DNA from: CAG-873 sp910578365
Lineage (GTDB): Bacteria; Bacteroidota; Bacteroidia; Bacteroidales; Muribaculaceae
Length of the DNA stretch: 64,000 nucleotides
Direction: 5' to 3'
NCBI GenBank assembly: GCA_951635545.1
Contig: OX620685.1
Coordinates: 372,001 to 436,000 of the forward strand
The notes beneath the pieces were generated by a model. The model saw nothing but the letters and a program-made list of their open reading frames with translations, was not told the origin of the DNA and searched no databases. Of this stretch, positions 17,619 through 27,387 are shown piece by piece (within the stretch, counting starts at the first letter, position 1; each line of letters starts with the position of its first letter). The position numbers were made by a program, and so were the translations under genes.

Positions 17619-18922
17619 TGTCCACTAAAAAATCATAAGAGTGCTTTGAAATTATTGAAACTCAATTTGTTGTGAAGAAATTTGGAGTCAACGGATTTGA
17701 TTTTATATTTACGGTCAGAATCAGGTCGTTATGAATAAAGACAGATACGTTTTCTCCCAATTAGTCCTGTTTATGGACCGTAATCACTTCAATTATCTCG
17801 TACGCAAGTATGATGGCGATAGGTATGTAAAGAGTTATACTTATTGGAATCAACTACTTACGCTAATGTTCGGACAACTGTCAAATCGTGAGAGCCTTCG
17901 CGATCTCATCGTGGCAATGGAAGCCCATGCGGGGAAACTCTACCATCTCGGCATCGGCAGATCCGTGACGCGGAGTAATCTTAGCAAAGCTAACGAGCAA
18001 CGCGATTACCGCATCTTTGAGGAGTTCGCTTTCTATATGATTGCGGAGGCCCGCAAGCGTAGGATACAGAAAATCTTTGAGATTGACGGGCATGTCTATG
18101 CCTTTGACTCCACCACCATAGACCTGTGTCTATCGGTGTTTGAGTGGGCTAAGTTTCGCAAGCACAAGGGCGGAATCAAGATGCATACGCTTTACGATGT
18201 AGAGGCTCAAGTTCCTGCATTAGTGCACATTACCGAAGCAAAAGTCCATGATTCAAAGGCTATGCCGGAGATTCCGTATGAGAAGGGCGCGCACTATATC
18301 TTCGACCGTGGTTACAACGATTTCGGCAATCTTTACACGATAAATCGGATCGGTGCGTTCTTTGTCGTCAGGGCGAAAACCAATGTCCGGTTCAAGTTCA
18401 AGCCTGAGACATGGAAACGGAGACTTCCAGAGAACGTTGTCTCAGACGCAATCGGCTACTTCACGGTTTATAAAAGCTCAAAGGATTACCCGGAAAAACT
18501 CCGTAAAGTAATCTGCATCGATCCCGAGGACGGTACCAGATACATATTCCTGACCAACAATCTGACTGCTTCCGCCGAGACAATCGCCGAGCTATACCGC
18601 AACCGATGGAGCGTGGAACTGTTCTTCAAATGGATCAAGCAGCATCTGCGTATCAAGAAGTTCTGGGGAACATCAGAGAATGCAGTACGCATCCAAATCT
18701 ATTGTGCTATAATTACTTATTGCCTTGTTGCAATCGTACAGCACGATATGAAACTGGAACGGAGCATCTATGAAGTACTTCAGATTCTTGGAATCTCGCT
18801 GACTGACAAGACTCATCTGAGAGACCTCTTCGACAAATCGAATTTCAAAAATGTCAATGTTCTCTATGGTTCAAGTGAACCGAATTTATTTAATTTTTAA
18901 CCCCGTCCATTTTTAGTGGACA
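17619..18922 (+). mobile_element. IS4-family element (about 1.3 kb)
   Basis: Inverted ends TGTCCACTAAAAAATCATAA on the left and TGTCCACTAAAAATGGACGG (complement) on the right enclose one intact transposase. A clear target duplication was not found. Confidence 0.88.
17731..18900 (+). CDS. IS4-family transposase with DUF4372 N-terminus
   Basis: A 389-residue transposase. The N-terminal DUF4372 region is FSQLVLFMDRNHFNYLVRKY; the DDE core has HVYAFDSTTIDL (Asp), HYIFDRGYNDF (Asp) and the YREK-type signature YRNRWSVELFFKWIKQHL (Glu). The sequence is full length with no internal stop. Confidence 0.92.
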   Translation: MNKDRYVFSQLVLFMDRNHFNYLVRKYDGDRYVKSYTYWNQLLTLMFGQLSNRESLRDLIVAMEAHAGKLYHLGIGRSVTRSNLSKANEQRDYRIFEEFAFYMIAEARKRRIQKIFEIDGHVYAFDSTTIDLCLSVFEWAKFRKHKGGIKMHTLYDVEAQVPALVHITEAKVHDSKAMPEIPYEKGAHYIFDRGYNDFGNLYTINRIGAFFVVRAKTNVRFKFKPETWKRRLPENVVSDAIGYFTVYKSSKDYPEKLRKVICIDPEDGTRYIFLTNNLTASAETIAELYRNRWSVELFFKWIKQHLRIKKFWGTSENAVRIQIYCAIITYCLVAIVQHDMKLERSIYEVLQILGISLTDKTHLRDLFDKSNFKNVNVLYGSSEPNLFNF

Positions 18923-18939
18923 GTAGTGATTCTTTTTTG

Positions 18940-18999
18940 CAGATAATGGGATGCAGTTTGCCGCCGTTTAGGCGGAATAGGTGCTCGTTAACAACATCG
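18940..18999 (-). repeat. attC-like intergenic repeat 1
   Basis: Downstream of the DUF1877 gene. On the gene strand it reads TAACGATGTTGTTAACGAG, a hairpin CCGCC-TAAAC-GGCGG (18961-18975), and a CCCATTAT right arm. It shares its layout with four other intergenic repeats in this cluster. Confidence 0.5.
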
Positions 19000-19338
19000 T
19001 TAGTAAATACTTACTAAAACTCCAGTTTGGGAGTTTAATGCGTTTTCGTAAAAGGCTTTCAAATTCAGAAACTCTTTTTTCAATTCCGCTTTTAGTTGTT
19101 TTTCATCTTTTTTCACCCAGATATTTGGATATATTTTAGCTTTTCTAAACTTGGATAAATCCATACTTTCTATAAGAACCTCTATATCTGCCTTGTTTAG
19201 TGCATCAACAATGTCCTTAATATGATTAGGGTATGTATATGCTATAAAATCTTCACAGTCGAAAAATTTAGTGCCTACAATGGCTTCACTTAAAGGATCA
19301 TTTTCAATTGTTTCTTGTGCGGACACTCCAGTTAGTAA
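19000..19338 (-). pseudogene. DUF1877 (YfbM-like) immunity-type gene, 3' part
   Basis: About 110 residues from the insertion point to the stop: GVSAQETIENDPLSEAIVG, YTYPNHIKDIVDALN, IYPNIWVKKDEK. The 5' part is at 22044-22196. Removing the 2.7-kb insertion and one copy of its AGTAA duplication restores HFLL-T-GVSAQ in frame, giving a DUF1877 protein of about 165 residues. DUF1877 proteins occur among immunity genes of polymorphic-toxin and acquired-defence clusters. The gene is inactivated. Confidence 0.85.
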
Positions 19339-19354
19339 TTTAAGTTTCGCAAGT

Positions 19355-19856
19355 TCAACTTGCTGATTTCAGATTGTAAAATTTAGCGATATGAGCCAGT
19401 TCGTCAGAGTGATTGATCACAGCATCATAGACTTCTTCGTCCAGCAGGCCGAAGACTCTCGCTATTGCCGAGACAATCTCCTGAAGGATTCCCCATATCT
19501 GTTGTGCAACGGAGAGTTGGACTGTCTCTTTGGAAATATCCCGAAAGAGACCGCCGATAGTTTCGTAATCGCTGAAGCGTTTTGTGATGGAAAGGATATT
19601 ATATTGCAGACAACACAATGTGGCAGCGGCAATCTGAGATGCAAAGCTGGTGCTCTGGCACTTGCCGAATCCCAGATTGGTCTTGCAATCCTTGAATACG
19701 ACTTCAAGAGCCCAGCGTCTGGAATATATCCGCCATGCCTTGAAGAAATCCATTGCGGTATCGGTTGTAAGCAATCCGTTCCATTTGCCGTGTTGGGTCC
19801 GGCGTACAAGGAATATCCTTACAGGGACACCTCCGAACGTGGCATCAAACATGATA
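19355..19856 (-). pseudogene. IS4-like transposase, C-terminal part
   Basis: The C-terminal ~165 residues: MFDATFGGVPVRIFLVRR, then YSRRWALEVVFKDCKTNLGFG, the YREK-like region with the catalytic Glu. It joins to the N-terminal part (20967-21918) as KLKCYY-I-MFDATF when IS630 and one TA are removed. Inactivated by IS630. Confidence 0.87.
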
Positions 19857-20966
19857 AGTAAGTCGTAAAAATTAATTTATACTAAGCCGCATGGGCAAAA
19901 TTGATATTGAGTTCAGATCCAAGCGCAGCCAACGCACGGTTAGTTGCATAGAGCAGGGATTCTGTGGAGCAATAATCCGCAGGTCTGAGCCATTTGCCCT
20001 TGAGGATTCTCCAGAGCGTCTCGGCGATATTCAAATGTGGACTGTACGGTGGAAGGAAAAAGAGATACAACCCACGTTTCTCCCATATTGGACGGAGTTC
20101 CCGCATGAGTTTGCATCTGTGGACGCTTGCATTGTCAAGGACAACAAAAGTGTTTTTACGGATACGGAGAGAAAATCGGTCAAGAAAGTCGGCAACCTTG
20201 TCAGCGGTCATATTCTCAGTTGTGGAGAATCCTTCATATCGATTGTTGCGGTCTATCATGCCGAAAATATTGAGTCTCAGACCTCTTTCAGATGGGATAT
20301 AGACATCTTCACCTCGGAACTGCCATCCGTATGGCACATATCCCTCGGTGCAGATGTGGCTTTCATCTCCATAATAAATGTCGATGAGACAATCTTTTTC
20401 CTGTTGTACGAGTTCTTGCAGCTTCTCGGTCTTATACGCATAGAGCTGCGGCGAGGGTTTCCCCTTTGGACGTTTTCTTATGCGTCTATATCCCGCGCCA
20501 AGGCGGATAAAAAAGCCCTGAAGGTACTCTCGGAGGCTTCTTTCCCTGAAGCCTGCTGCCATGCCTCTTTCGCTTTCTTCACGCTCTGCCTGTCGTTCTC
20601 TATGGCTTTGCGTACCGACTCTTCGTCCGAGCAGTCCATTATTGGCTTCCGACCCCGTCCTGGACGTGTTTCCAGTCCTTTGATTCCTTCGGCCTCGAAG
20701 CGTTTCACCCAGGAATTGACTGATATATGGGTCATATCGGTCTGTTCTCCAACCTGTTCCGAAGTCAGGCCGGTGGATTTCAGAAGCACTGCGCGACAGC
20801 GCATACGGTATGCGTGGCTCTTGCCTTGGCGAAAGCCTCCCTCTAATTGCAGACGTTGTTGGTCTGTCAGTTGTATAACTTTGATTTTTGCGATAGCGTT
20901 GTGTCTTTATGTGTTTACACAAAGATACGCAAAAAAATTGATATAAACTAATTTTCAACATCTACT
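19857..20966 (-). mobile_element. IS630-family element, copy 1 (1110 bp)
   Basis: Ends AGTAAGTCGTAAAAATTAAT and AGTAGATGTTGAAAATTAGT (complement), flanked by the TA duplication (19855-19856 and 20967-20968). All three copies in the window encode the same protein, which suggests recent spread. Confidence 0.95.
19882..20961 (-). CDS. IS630 transposase, two frames joined by -1 frameshift (copy 1)
   Basis: The helix-turn-helix half lies in one frame (first ATG at 20804; TSEQVGEQTDMTHISVNSWV, ending in LARDIDA at 20478). The DDE half lies in the -1 frame: YYGDESHICTEGYVPYGW (Asp), TFVVLDNASVHR (Asp), PPYSPHLNIAETLWR (Glu). The frames overlap at T TTT TTA, a canonical -1 slippery heptamer, about 20510. 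The N-terminal ~170 residues of the long open frame are not the real protein; the product is the fusion. Confidence 0.88.
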   Translation of the reverse strand: MLKISLYQFFCVSLCKHIKTQRYRKNQSYTTDRPTTSAIRGRLSPRQEPRIPYALSRSASEIHRPDFGTGWRTDRYDPYISQFLGETLRGRRNQRTGNTSRTGSEANNGLLGRRVGTQSHRERQAEREESERGMAAGFRERSLREYLQGFFIRLGAGYRRIRKRPKGKPSPQLYAYKTEKLQELVQQEKDCLIDIYYGDESHICTEGYVPYGWQFRGEDVYIPSERGLRLNIFGMIDRNNRYEGFSTTENMTADKVADFLDRFSLRIRKNTFVVLDNASVHRCKLMRELRPIWEKRGLYLFFLPPYSPHLNIAETLWRILKGKWLRPADYCSTESLLYATNRALAALGSELNINFAHAA

Positions 20967-21918
20967 TATAGTAGCATTTGAGCTTGCGGCTGTACTTCTG
21001 CAATTTGAGTTTTTTACCGAGTTTCACAAGTGCTGGAGCAGAAAGGTCTCCGTGTTTGGTATGGTATTTTGTCTTACCGTTCTCTCCGACCTTTATCATG
21101 CCAAGCCAATGGCATTTGATATGGCGGCTATGGATGAACTGGACAATCTCCTTGTTGGTAAACCAACTGTCTGCCAACACGTAGCTGAACCTTATGCCTC
21201 GACGGATGGCCCGCTTTATCATCTGCTTTGCAAGCTCAATCTTGGACATGTCATATTCCTGCTCACGCTTGCGAAGCGCCTTGCTGTCATGTTCCGTGAT
21301 ACGACGCCGTTTGAGTTCCCTGGCGCTCATGCCGTAGTTCCCTTTCTTTCCTTCCTCTCCGACGATGGCGAGGTCGAGAAGCATTTGCGACACTCCGTCG
21401 GTGACAGCCATACAGAGACACTTAAATCCGAGCACCGCTTTGTGAGCCAGATGGGAATGGACACGCCCGATTTTTTCAATAGTCCGGCCTGTCTTCTCAT
21501 GGTCGGTATCGTCAAGAATCAGACACACCTCATCGGCTTTATGGTCAGAACGGAGATGTATTCGGTTCCACAGCTGTACCGATATATGCCAGAGAGTCTT
21601 TCTCCAGTCTATATCGGGATTTTCCATAAAGCGGTAGAAAACATCCTTTCTGGCCTTAATCAACGAATCAAGTGTACCGTACTTCTGATTGCGGTATGCG
21701 TTTCTAATGCCGAAACATGGGAAAAGAAGAAGACATTGGAATACAGTCAGCAACCGGTAAACACAGTTACGCTTGCTTGTTACTGCAAGCGTGTCGCGCT
21801 CGGTCATCTTGACCTGCCCAAGTATAGAACTTATGTTCTGCATGGCTGCTGTCATATCGGAATTTTTGAAAAAGTCTTTGATATCCGAGAGAAAAGGAGT
21901 AATTTTGTGTATCGACAT
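20967..21918 (-). pseudogene. IS4-like transposase, N-terminal part
   Basis: The first ~317 residues: a helical N-terminus, LILDDTDHEKTGRTIEKIG (Asp pair), FSYVLADSWFTNKEIVQF (Asp). The frame breaks at KCYY where IS630 entered. See 19355-19856 for the remainder. Confidence 0.87.
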
Positions 21919-22038
21919 GGCTTTGAGTTAGTTTTTTGGTGGTACTTAAAATTACTCATTTTCTTGCAATTAGGCAAGAATCCATGTCGTTTTTTTATGC
22001 CTCTGTCTCAGGAAATCATTACTTGCGAAACTTAAATA

Positions 22039-22196
22039 AGTAAGAAATGAAGCCCATCCCATAACTTATCAATATCATAGGCAATAGTTGTTGACTCATC
22101 TCCATATTCTTCAACAGCTTCAAATAAATCTTCATCATTTGAAAGCCTTTCTATTGTTGCTTCATCAGCCAACATGTAAACTCCTAACATTCCCAT
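22039..22196 (-). pseudogene. DUF1877 (YfbM-like) immunity-type gene, 5' part
   Basis: From the ATG at 22196 the protein reads MGMLGVYMLADEATIERLS and continues to DKLWDGLHFLL at the IS junction. This matches the DUF1877 N-terminus (MGMIG...; DIDKSWHGIHFLL). An upstream in-frame start is less likely because the attC-like repeat occupies that DNA. The rest of the gene is at 19000-19338. Confidence 0.85.
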
Positions 22197-22203
22197 AATT
22201 CTT

Positions 22204-22262
22204 TTGTTGTTAATGGCTAAGCGGGGAACGCTGTCAAGCGTTAGCACGCTTTGTTACCGATG
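22204..22262 (-). repeat. attC-like intergenic repeat 2
   Basis: Gene-strand layout: CATCGGTAACAAAG, hairpin AACGCT-TGAC-AGCGTT (22227-22242), CCATTAACAACA. It lies between the SUKH stop (22265) and the DUF1877 start (22196), 68 bases in all. Confidence 0.6.
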
Positions 22263-22264
22263 GT

Positions 22265-22798
22265 TTAACTTTCAAAGTCTTTTGAATTAACAAGCCCACG
22301 AATAAACTCCTCAAAACATGCTGCAAGCGTAGTAATCTTATAATCGTTTTCTTCATTAATATGGACAACACTTGGTTCTCCTGCTAAACCACATTTGCGA
22401 TAATCCAAGAATATCATATCATGTCCGGCAGAAGGAGTGGTGCATATCGCTATTCCAATGGTTGGATAGCCCCATTCTTCAATCCAAAAACGATTTCCCA
22501 TTTCTCCGCAAAGAGAATAAGGTTTATCTTTATCTATTCCCATAATTCCACTTATTGCTATATGGTTATTTGCCCAAGAAGTCGGGATTTGAGTTAGAAA
22601 ACATGTATTGACAGGTTCTCCACCATTACATTGTTTTATCAGCGCAATATAAGATTGGGGCAATTTATATCCCAATTCATTTTCAATATCTTTAACTTGT
22701 TCATCAGTAGGTGTTGTCCCTATATAATATTTTTGGGCATATTCATTATTATCCCAAAAACTGGAAAAGTCAAAATCTTTAAAAGGAGTTTTATTCAT
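22265..22798 (-). CDS. SMI1/KNR4 (SUKH) immunity protein
   Basis: A 177-residue SUKH-fold protein: PTDEQVKDIENELGYKLPQS followed by YIALIKQCNGG is the signature start, and a central GIAICTTPSAGHDMIFLDYR strand pair follows. SUKH proteins neutralise contact-delivered nuclease and other toxins. No toxin gene lies beside it, and it is flanked on both sides by attC-like repeats, so it behaves as a stand-alone cassette. The gene is intact. Confidence 0.88.
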   Translation of the reverse strand: MNKTPFKDFDFSSFWDNNEYAQKYYIGTTPTDEQVKDIENELGYKLPQSYIALIKQCNGGEPVNTCFLTQIPTSWANNHIAISGIMGIDKDKPYSLCGEMGNRFWIEEWGYPTIGIAICTTPSAGHDMIFLDYRKCGLAGEPSVVHINEENDYKITTLAACFEEFIRGLVNSKDFES

Positions 22799-22809
22799 GA
22801 CTGTATATT

Positions 22810-22895
22810 TTCTGTTTTATCGGTAATGGTTAGAAAGGAGCATCGTTAGATGCTATCTTTCGTTGTTAGCAACCTATTTGAAATAATTAATCAAT
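22810..22895 (-). repeat. attC-like intergenic repeat 3
   Basis: Gene-strand layout: GGTTGCTAACAACG, hairpin AGCATC-TAAC-GATGCT (22839-22854), TCTAACCATTACCGATA. It fills the 106-base gap before the SUKH start. Confidence 0.6.
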
Positions 22896-22904
22896 TTATC
22901 GTTA

Positions 22905-23161
22905 TTAGGAATATTCCCAGTATGCCACAAATGGATTTGTGACTTTATTACCTTCAATTTTTCCATAAACATATATACAGCCAGCCATGAAAACGGAAAT
23001 ATCTTTCATGCAAATTTCGTTGATTTGAAAAATGAAGCTATTTCCATCTTTAACCACTTTACCATCATTATCTAATCCCCATTGAATAGGCATTACGTTA
23101 CCCCCAAATTTGATTGCACAATTTTTTTCAGGCATATCTTTTTCTATACTCATTTCGTATA
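22905..23161 (-). pseudogene. Small immunity-type gene, 3' part
   Basis: About 84 residues ending NPFVAYWEYS. I do not recognise the family. The ORF has an internal ATG at 23153 but stays open upstream (YEMSIEKD) to the IS630 junction at 23162. A short 5' part at 27508-27588 fits it in frame (AELI-YEMSIE), giving a protein of about 112 residues. Its place between attC-like repeats suggests an immunity or defence cassette. Confidence 0.55.
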
Positions 23162-24271
23162 AGTAAGTCGTAAAAATTAATTTATACTAAGCCGCATGGG
23201 CAAAATTGATATTGAGTTCAGATCCAAGCGCAGCCAACGCACGGTTAGTTGCATAGAGCAGGGATTCTGTGGAGCAATAATCCGCAGGTCTGAGCCATTT
23301 GCCCTTGAGGATTCTCCAGAGCGTCTCGGCGATATTCAAATGTGGACTGTACGGTGGAAGGAAAAAGAGATACAACCCACGTTTCTCCCATATTGGACGG
23401 AGTTCCCGCATGAGTTTGCATCTGTGGACGCTTGCATTGTCAAGGACAACAAAAGTGTTTTTACGGATACGGAGAGAAAATCGGTCAAGAAAGTCGGCAA
23501 CCTTGTCAGCGGTCATATTCTCAGTTGTGGAGAATCCTTCATATCGATTGTTGCGGTCTATCATGCCGAAAATATTGAGTCTCAGACCTCTTTCAGATGG
23601 GATATAGACATCTTCACCTCGGAACTGCCATCCGTATGGCACATATCCCTCGGTGCAGATGTGGCTTTCATCTCCATAATAAATGTCGATGAGACAATCT
23701 TTTTCCTGTTGTACGAGTTCTTGCAGCTTCTCGGTCTTATACGCATAGAGCTGCGGCGAGGGTTTCCCCTTTGGACGTTTTCTTATGCGTCTATATCCCG
23801 CGCCAAGGCGGATAAAAAAGCCCTGAAGGTACTCTCGGAGGCTTCTTTCCCTGAAGCCTGCTGCCATGCCTCTTTCGCTTTCTTCACGCTCTGCCTGTCG
23901 TTCTCTATGGCTTTGCGTACCGACTCTTCGTCCGAGCAGTCCATTATTGGCTTCCGACCCCGTCCTGGACGTGTTTCCAGTCCTTTGATTCCTTCGGCCT
24001 CGAAGCGTTTCACCCAGGAATTGACTGATATATGGGTCATATCGGTCTGTTCTCCAACCTGTTCCGAAGTCAGGCCGGTGGATTTCAGAAGCACTGCGCG
24101 ACAGCGCATACGGTATGCGTGGCTCTTGCCTTGGCGAAAGCCTCCCTCTAATTGCAGACGTTGTTGGTCTGTCAGTTGTATAACTTTGATTTTTGCGATA
24201 GCGTTGTGTCTTTATGTGTTTACACAAAGATACGCAAAAAAATTGATATAAACTAATTTTCAACATCTACT
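23162..24271 (-). mobile_element. IS630-family element, copy 2 (1110 bp)
   Basis: Same ends and length as copy 1, with TA duplication at 23160-23161 and 24272-24273. Its right flank is directly the terminal repeat of the IS5/IS1182-like element. Confidence 0.95.
23187..24266 (-). CDS. IS630 transposase, frameshift fusion (copy 2)
   Basis: Same protein as copy 1: HTH half in the frame starting at ATG 24109, DDE half in the -1 frame, joined at T TTT TTA. No inactivating change seen. Confidence 0.88.
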   Translation of the reverse strand: MLKISLYQFFCVSLCKHIKTQRYRKNQSYTTDRPTTSAIRGRLSPRQEPRIPYALSRSASEIHRPDFGTGWRTDRYDPYISQFLGETLRGRRNQRTGNTSRTGSEANNGLLGRRVGTQSHRERQAEREESERGMAAGFRERSLREYLQGFFIRLGAGYRRIRKRPKGKPSPQLYAYKTEKLQELVQQEKDCLIDIYYGDESHICTEGYVPYGWQFRGEDVYIPSERGLRLNIFGMIDRNNRYEGFSTTENMTADKVADFLDRFSLRIRKNTFVVLDNASVHRCKLMRELRPIWEKRGLYLFFLPPYSPHLNIAETLWRILKGKWLRPADYCSTESLLYATNRALAALGSELNINFAHAA

Positions 24272-24285
24272 TAGGGATATTCAGT

Positions 24286-25820
24286 CACGGCTCTTTCATT
24301 TAAGATTTCGTCTCATTCTCGACAAATGTGTTGTTTTATAGCGAGAGCAGTACGGACGGAGAGAGACTTTAACCTCTGATTTTCAAGAGAATAAGTACAA
24401 TAAAAATTTGGTCAAGTGACAGATTTTTAGTAACTTTATAGGTGATAATCAAAGAGTTACGCTAAAAATGAAGCCACTTGACCAAGTCTGTTCGACTGAC
24501 GCCTATGCGCCTGATCATACCGCAAAAGTACACAATAAATTTGACACAAGGCGCAGTATCATGGAAGAGCTTCGAGCATTTGCCTCATCCGTGCCGGATT
24601 TCCGTAGATTGGACAAAGGCAATTTCCGTCACAGCCTCAACGATATCATCATGCTGATGATACTCGGACGTATGGCCGGATGCATCGGACGAGCCGAGAT
24701 ATTGGAGTTCGGCAGATACAACCTCAACAAATTACACAAAATGGGCATGTTGAGGAACGGCGTACCATCTGAGGCCACGCTTTGCCGTGTGGAGAACGGC
24801 ATCAACGATATGGATATGGCCGACAGGATGCAGCAGTTCGCAGACATATTCCTTGAAAGACTGACCTGCGCCAGCCGCATCATTGAAATAATCTGCATTG
24901 ACGGCAAAGCCGAGCGCGGCACCGTTCAGGAAAACGGGCGTAGCCCGGATATCGTCTCTGCCTATTCGTTCAGCACCGGCATAACAATCGCCACCGAAGC
25001 CTGTCAGGAAAAGAGCAACGAGATAAAGGCCGTACCGATACTTCTTGATAAAATAGATGTCGCAGGAAAGATTGTCACAGCCGACGCCATGTCTATGCAG
25101 AAGGACATTGTCGAGAAAATCAGAAAGAAAGGGGGTGACTTTCTGATAGAACTCAAAGCCAACCAGCCGTCATTGCGATACGGCATTGAGGACAGGCTAG
25201 TGGAACACACACCGGTATATTCTTACACCGAAGGTCCCGAACTGGCCCACGGCAGGATAGAGACGAGAACCTACCGCGTATATGACGGACTGGACATTAT
25301 CGCCGACAAAGAGAAGTGGGGCGGAAACATGACCATCATAGAGTATGAATCATCTACAGTCAAAAAGTCAACAGGGATGCGCACTTCGGAAAAACGCCTG
25401 TATGTCAGCAGTATGCCTACGAAGACTCCGAAGCTCGGAATCATCGTGCGCAACCACTGGTCGATAGAAAGCATGCACTGGGGCCTGGACTACAATCTCC
25501 AGCAGGACAATATAAAACGTAAGTCGACAAGAGCCGCCCGAAACCTCGACACCATACAGAGAATAGTTTACTCGGTGTTCTCAATATGGAAAGGACTTCG
25601 CAAAAAACGATCGGATAAGAATAAAGGCATAGCCGAACTGATGAGACATATCTCAATGAGCTTTACTCGGCTGATGCGATTTTTAAGCCAAAAATGAAAA
25701 AAATAAGATTTTGACACCAGAATAACTCGTTGACAGACAGACACAGAATATTGCCCGATTCACAATGAACCGGGTAGGGGAAGTCATGCTTTTTATTTTA
25801 GTTTAAATGAAAGAGCCGTG
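24286..25820 (+). mobile_element. ISAs1-family element (1535 bp)
   Basis: Perfect ends CACGGCTCTTTCATTTAA and its complement; 10-bp target duplication GATATTCAGT at 24276-24285 and 25821-25830, within the terminal repeat of the IS5/IS1182-like element. Confidence 0.95.
24468..25697 (+). CDS. ISAs1-family transposase
   Basis: A 409-residue ISAs1 transposase: DDE_Tnp_1-associated N-terminus (VPDFRRLDKGNFRHSLNDII), catalytic IICIDGKAERGT (Asp), KIVTADAMSMQKDI (Asp), and VRNHWSIESMHWGLD (Glu). Intact; it probably starts at the first ATG or at the ATG of MEELRAFA. Confidence 0.92.
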   Translation: MKPLDQVCSTDAYAPDHTAKVHNKFDTRRSIMEELRAFASSVPDFRRLDKGNFRHSLNDIIMLMILGRMAGCIGRAEILEFGRYNLNKLHKMGMLRNGVPSEATLCRVENGINDMDMADRMQQFADIFLERLTCASRIIEIICIDGKAERGTVQENGRSPDIVSAYSFSTGITIATEACQEKSNEIKAVPILLDKIDVAGKIVTADAMSMQKDIVEKIRKKGGDFLIELKANQPSLRYGIEDRLVEHTPVYSYTEGPELAHGRIETRTYRVYDGLDIIADKEKWGGNMTIIEYESSTVKKSTGMRTSEKRLYVSSMPTKTPKLGIIVRNHWSIESMHWGLDYNLQQDNIKRKSTRAARNLDTIQRIVYSVFSIWKGLRKKRSDKNKGIAELMRHISMSFTRLMRFLSQK

Positions 25821-26004
25821 GATATTCAGTTAATGGCTTGATTTTTCAAGCTGAAAATGGAGCGTGGTCGCCCTATGGCGGTGCTGTTTTGATTGTGAGG
25901 GCAAATTTTCAATTCTCGGCGCATAAAATATGACATTTCGTACAGATAGGGATACACTGATTCGCCTCCGATATGTTTCGGAGGTGAGGTGACAGTATGA
26001 TTTT

Positions 26005-27387
26005 TCACGCTCGCTGTTTCTCCTTTTCTTCGATGGCGAGTTGTCGGGCGGCAAGCGTTGCGGCATTTGCCATGTGGATGCCGAAAAAGAGCAGCAGCGT
26101 CTCGCTGCGGGAGTTGCGTGCAGCAATCCGGCTGACACCGTAGTGCTGTTTCTGGTTTCCGAAGCTGCCCTCCATGGCGGTAGAGCGCAGTGTCCCGATT
26201 ATTCGTCGGGCTGTGCTTATGTCGGTGTTTTCATCCTTTGGCTTCGGGCCTTTGCGGACAAAACATGTCGTTATGCCGTTTTCGGTACAGTACCGTCGGT
26301 TGTCGTTGTTGGCATAGATGGTGTCAGCTCCGACTTTGGCGACTTTGACTCCGGTCAGTTCCTGTTGATATTCAATACACTCCTGTAATCTCACGCCCTC
26401 GTTGAAGGCTTCGAAGGAATGATGCTCGATGAATGATATTCCGTCAATCTGGATGTTGTTGACCTTGGCTCCGAACTCCACCCGCTTGTTCTCCTTGCCT
26501 CTGACGATGGGCCGGATGTACGGACGGTCTATGCTGACGATGCGTTTCTTCACCTCCTTTTTCTGAGCAAGTGCTCTCTGCTGGCGATACACCTCTTTAA
26601 GAGCGAAGAGACGCTTGCTTTGCTCGGCGGTGAGCGCGATGTCAACGGTGTGTGTCTTGCAGATTCTGTTCCATTGCCCTATCTGTTTGGAAAGCAGGCC
26701 GAGCAATCGACGGCGGAGTTTGACAGTGGCCGCCCTGCTGTGTTTGCGATGCCTGGCATAGGTGAGTCTGGCGTGGTCAATGTCACGATACTTGTTGCGC
26801 GGCTGCCGTTCCTTCAGTGTCTTGCAGGTCTTTGACATCAGAGATTGAAGCCACTCGCAGCATTCCCACAACAGTTTTACATCTGTCGGGAACCGCAGAT
26901 GGCTCTCGTAGCAGGTGGCATCGGTCAGACACAAATCCTTGTCTTTCAGCGAGCCGCCCCATTTGCCATACAGGATTTTCTGCAGTTCTCTGATGTCCAG
27001 AACTCCGGCTATGCGCTGACGGATGGCACTGACTATCTTGCCGTTCTTTATGGGTTTGGCGGGATCTATGAGCACCCCGCAGAACATCTGCATGTGTATG
27101 TTGCCGTTGAGCATCTCGATCAGGCCGTCATCCGATTGTCCGGTATATGGTTTGAGGAACATCAGCGCCACCTCTCCCTCCGGCGGGAACATCGGCGTGT
27201 TACCTTGAGGATGCGTTTTGGGAAAATGCGAGCGGATTTTCTCTGCCAGCTCCTTCAATGGCAGTTGCGCATGGATGCGCCCGAGCTCGCTTACGGCAAA
27301 ACTCTCGCGATATTTTTGCATAAAATCGAACTCGGTAAACGGCAACGTGGCCGTAATCTCAGATATTTTTCGTAACTTCACGAACAT
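26005..27387 (-). CDS. IS5/IS1182-like transposase (DUF772 N-terminus)
   Basis: A 460-residue transposase: an N-terminal DUF772-like helical domain (MFPPEGEVALMFLKPYTGQS), first Asp in LCLTDATCYESHLRF, a basic linker, second Asp in VAKVGADTIYANNDNR, and Glu in STAMEGSFGNQKQHYGVSR. The reading frame is intact although one terminal repeat is split by ISAs1. Confidence 0.87.
   Translation of the reverse strand: MFVKLRKISEITATLPFTEFDFMQKYRESFAVSELGRIHAQLPLKELAEKIRSHFPKTHPQGNTPMFPPEGEVALMFLKPYTGQSDDGLIEMLNGNIHMQMFCGVLIDPAKPIKNGKIVSAIRQRIAGVLDIRELQKILYGKWGGSLKDKDLCLTDATCYESHLRFPTDVKLLWECCEWLQSLMSKTCKTLKERQPRNKYRDIDHARLTYARHRKHSRAATVKLRRRLLGLLSKQIGQWNRICKTHTVDIALTAEQSKRLFALKEVYRQQRALAQKKEVKKRIVSIDRPYIRPIVRGKENKRVEFGAKVNNIQIDGISFIEHHSFEAFNEGVRLQECIEYQQELTGVKVAKVGADTIYANNDNRRYCTENGITTCFVRKGPKPKDENTDISTARRIIGTLRSTAMEGSFGNQKQHYGVSRIAARNSRSETLLLFFGIHMANAATLAARQLAIEEKEKQRA

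Larger units (their letters stand above)
19339..22038 (-). mobile_element. IS4-like element (1.59 kb) carrying an IS630 inside it
   Basis: Inverted ends TTTAAGTTTCGCAAGT and its complement; target duplication AGTAA at 19334-19338 and 22039-22043. The transposase gene is split by IS630 copy 1 (19857-20966). The element sits inside the DUF1877 gene, so three layers are nested. Confidence 0.88.

Noticed and set aside
19891..20946. A 351-residue ORF antisense to the IS630 transposase, present in all three copies (also 23196-24251 and 43476-44531).
   Set aside because: It mirrors the coding strand codon by codon, has no recognisable domain, and is explained by conservation of the IS630 transposase.
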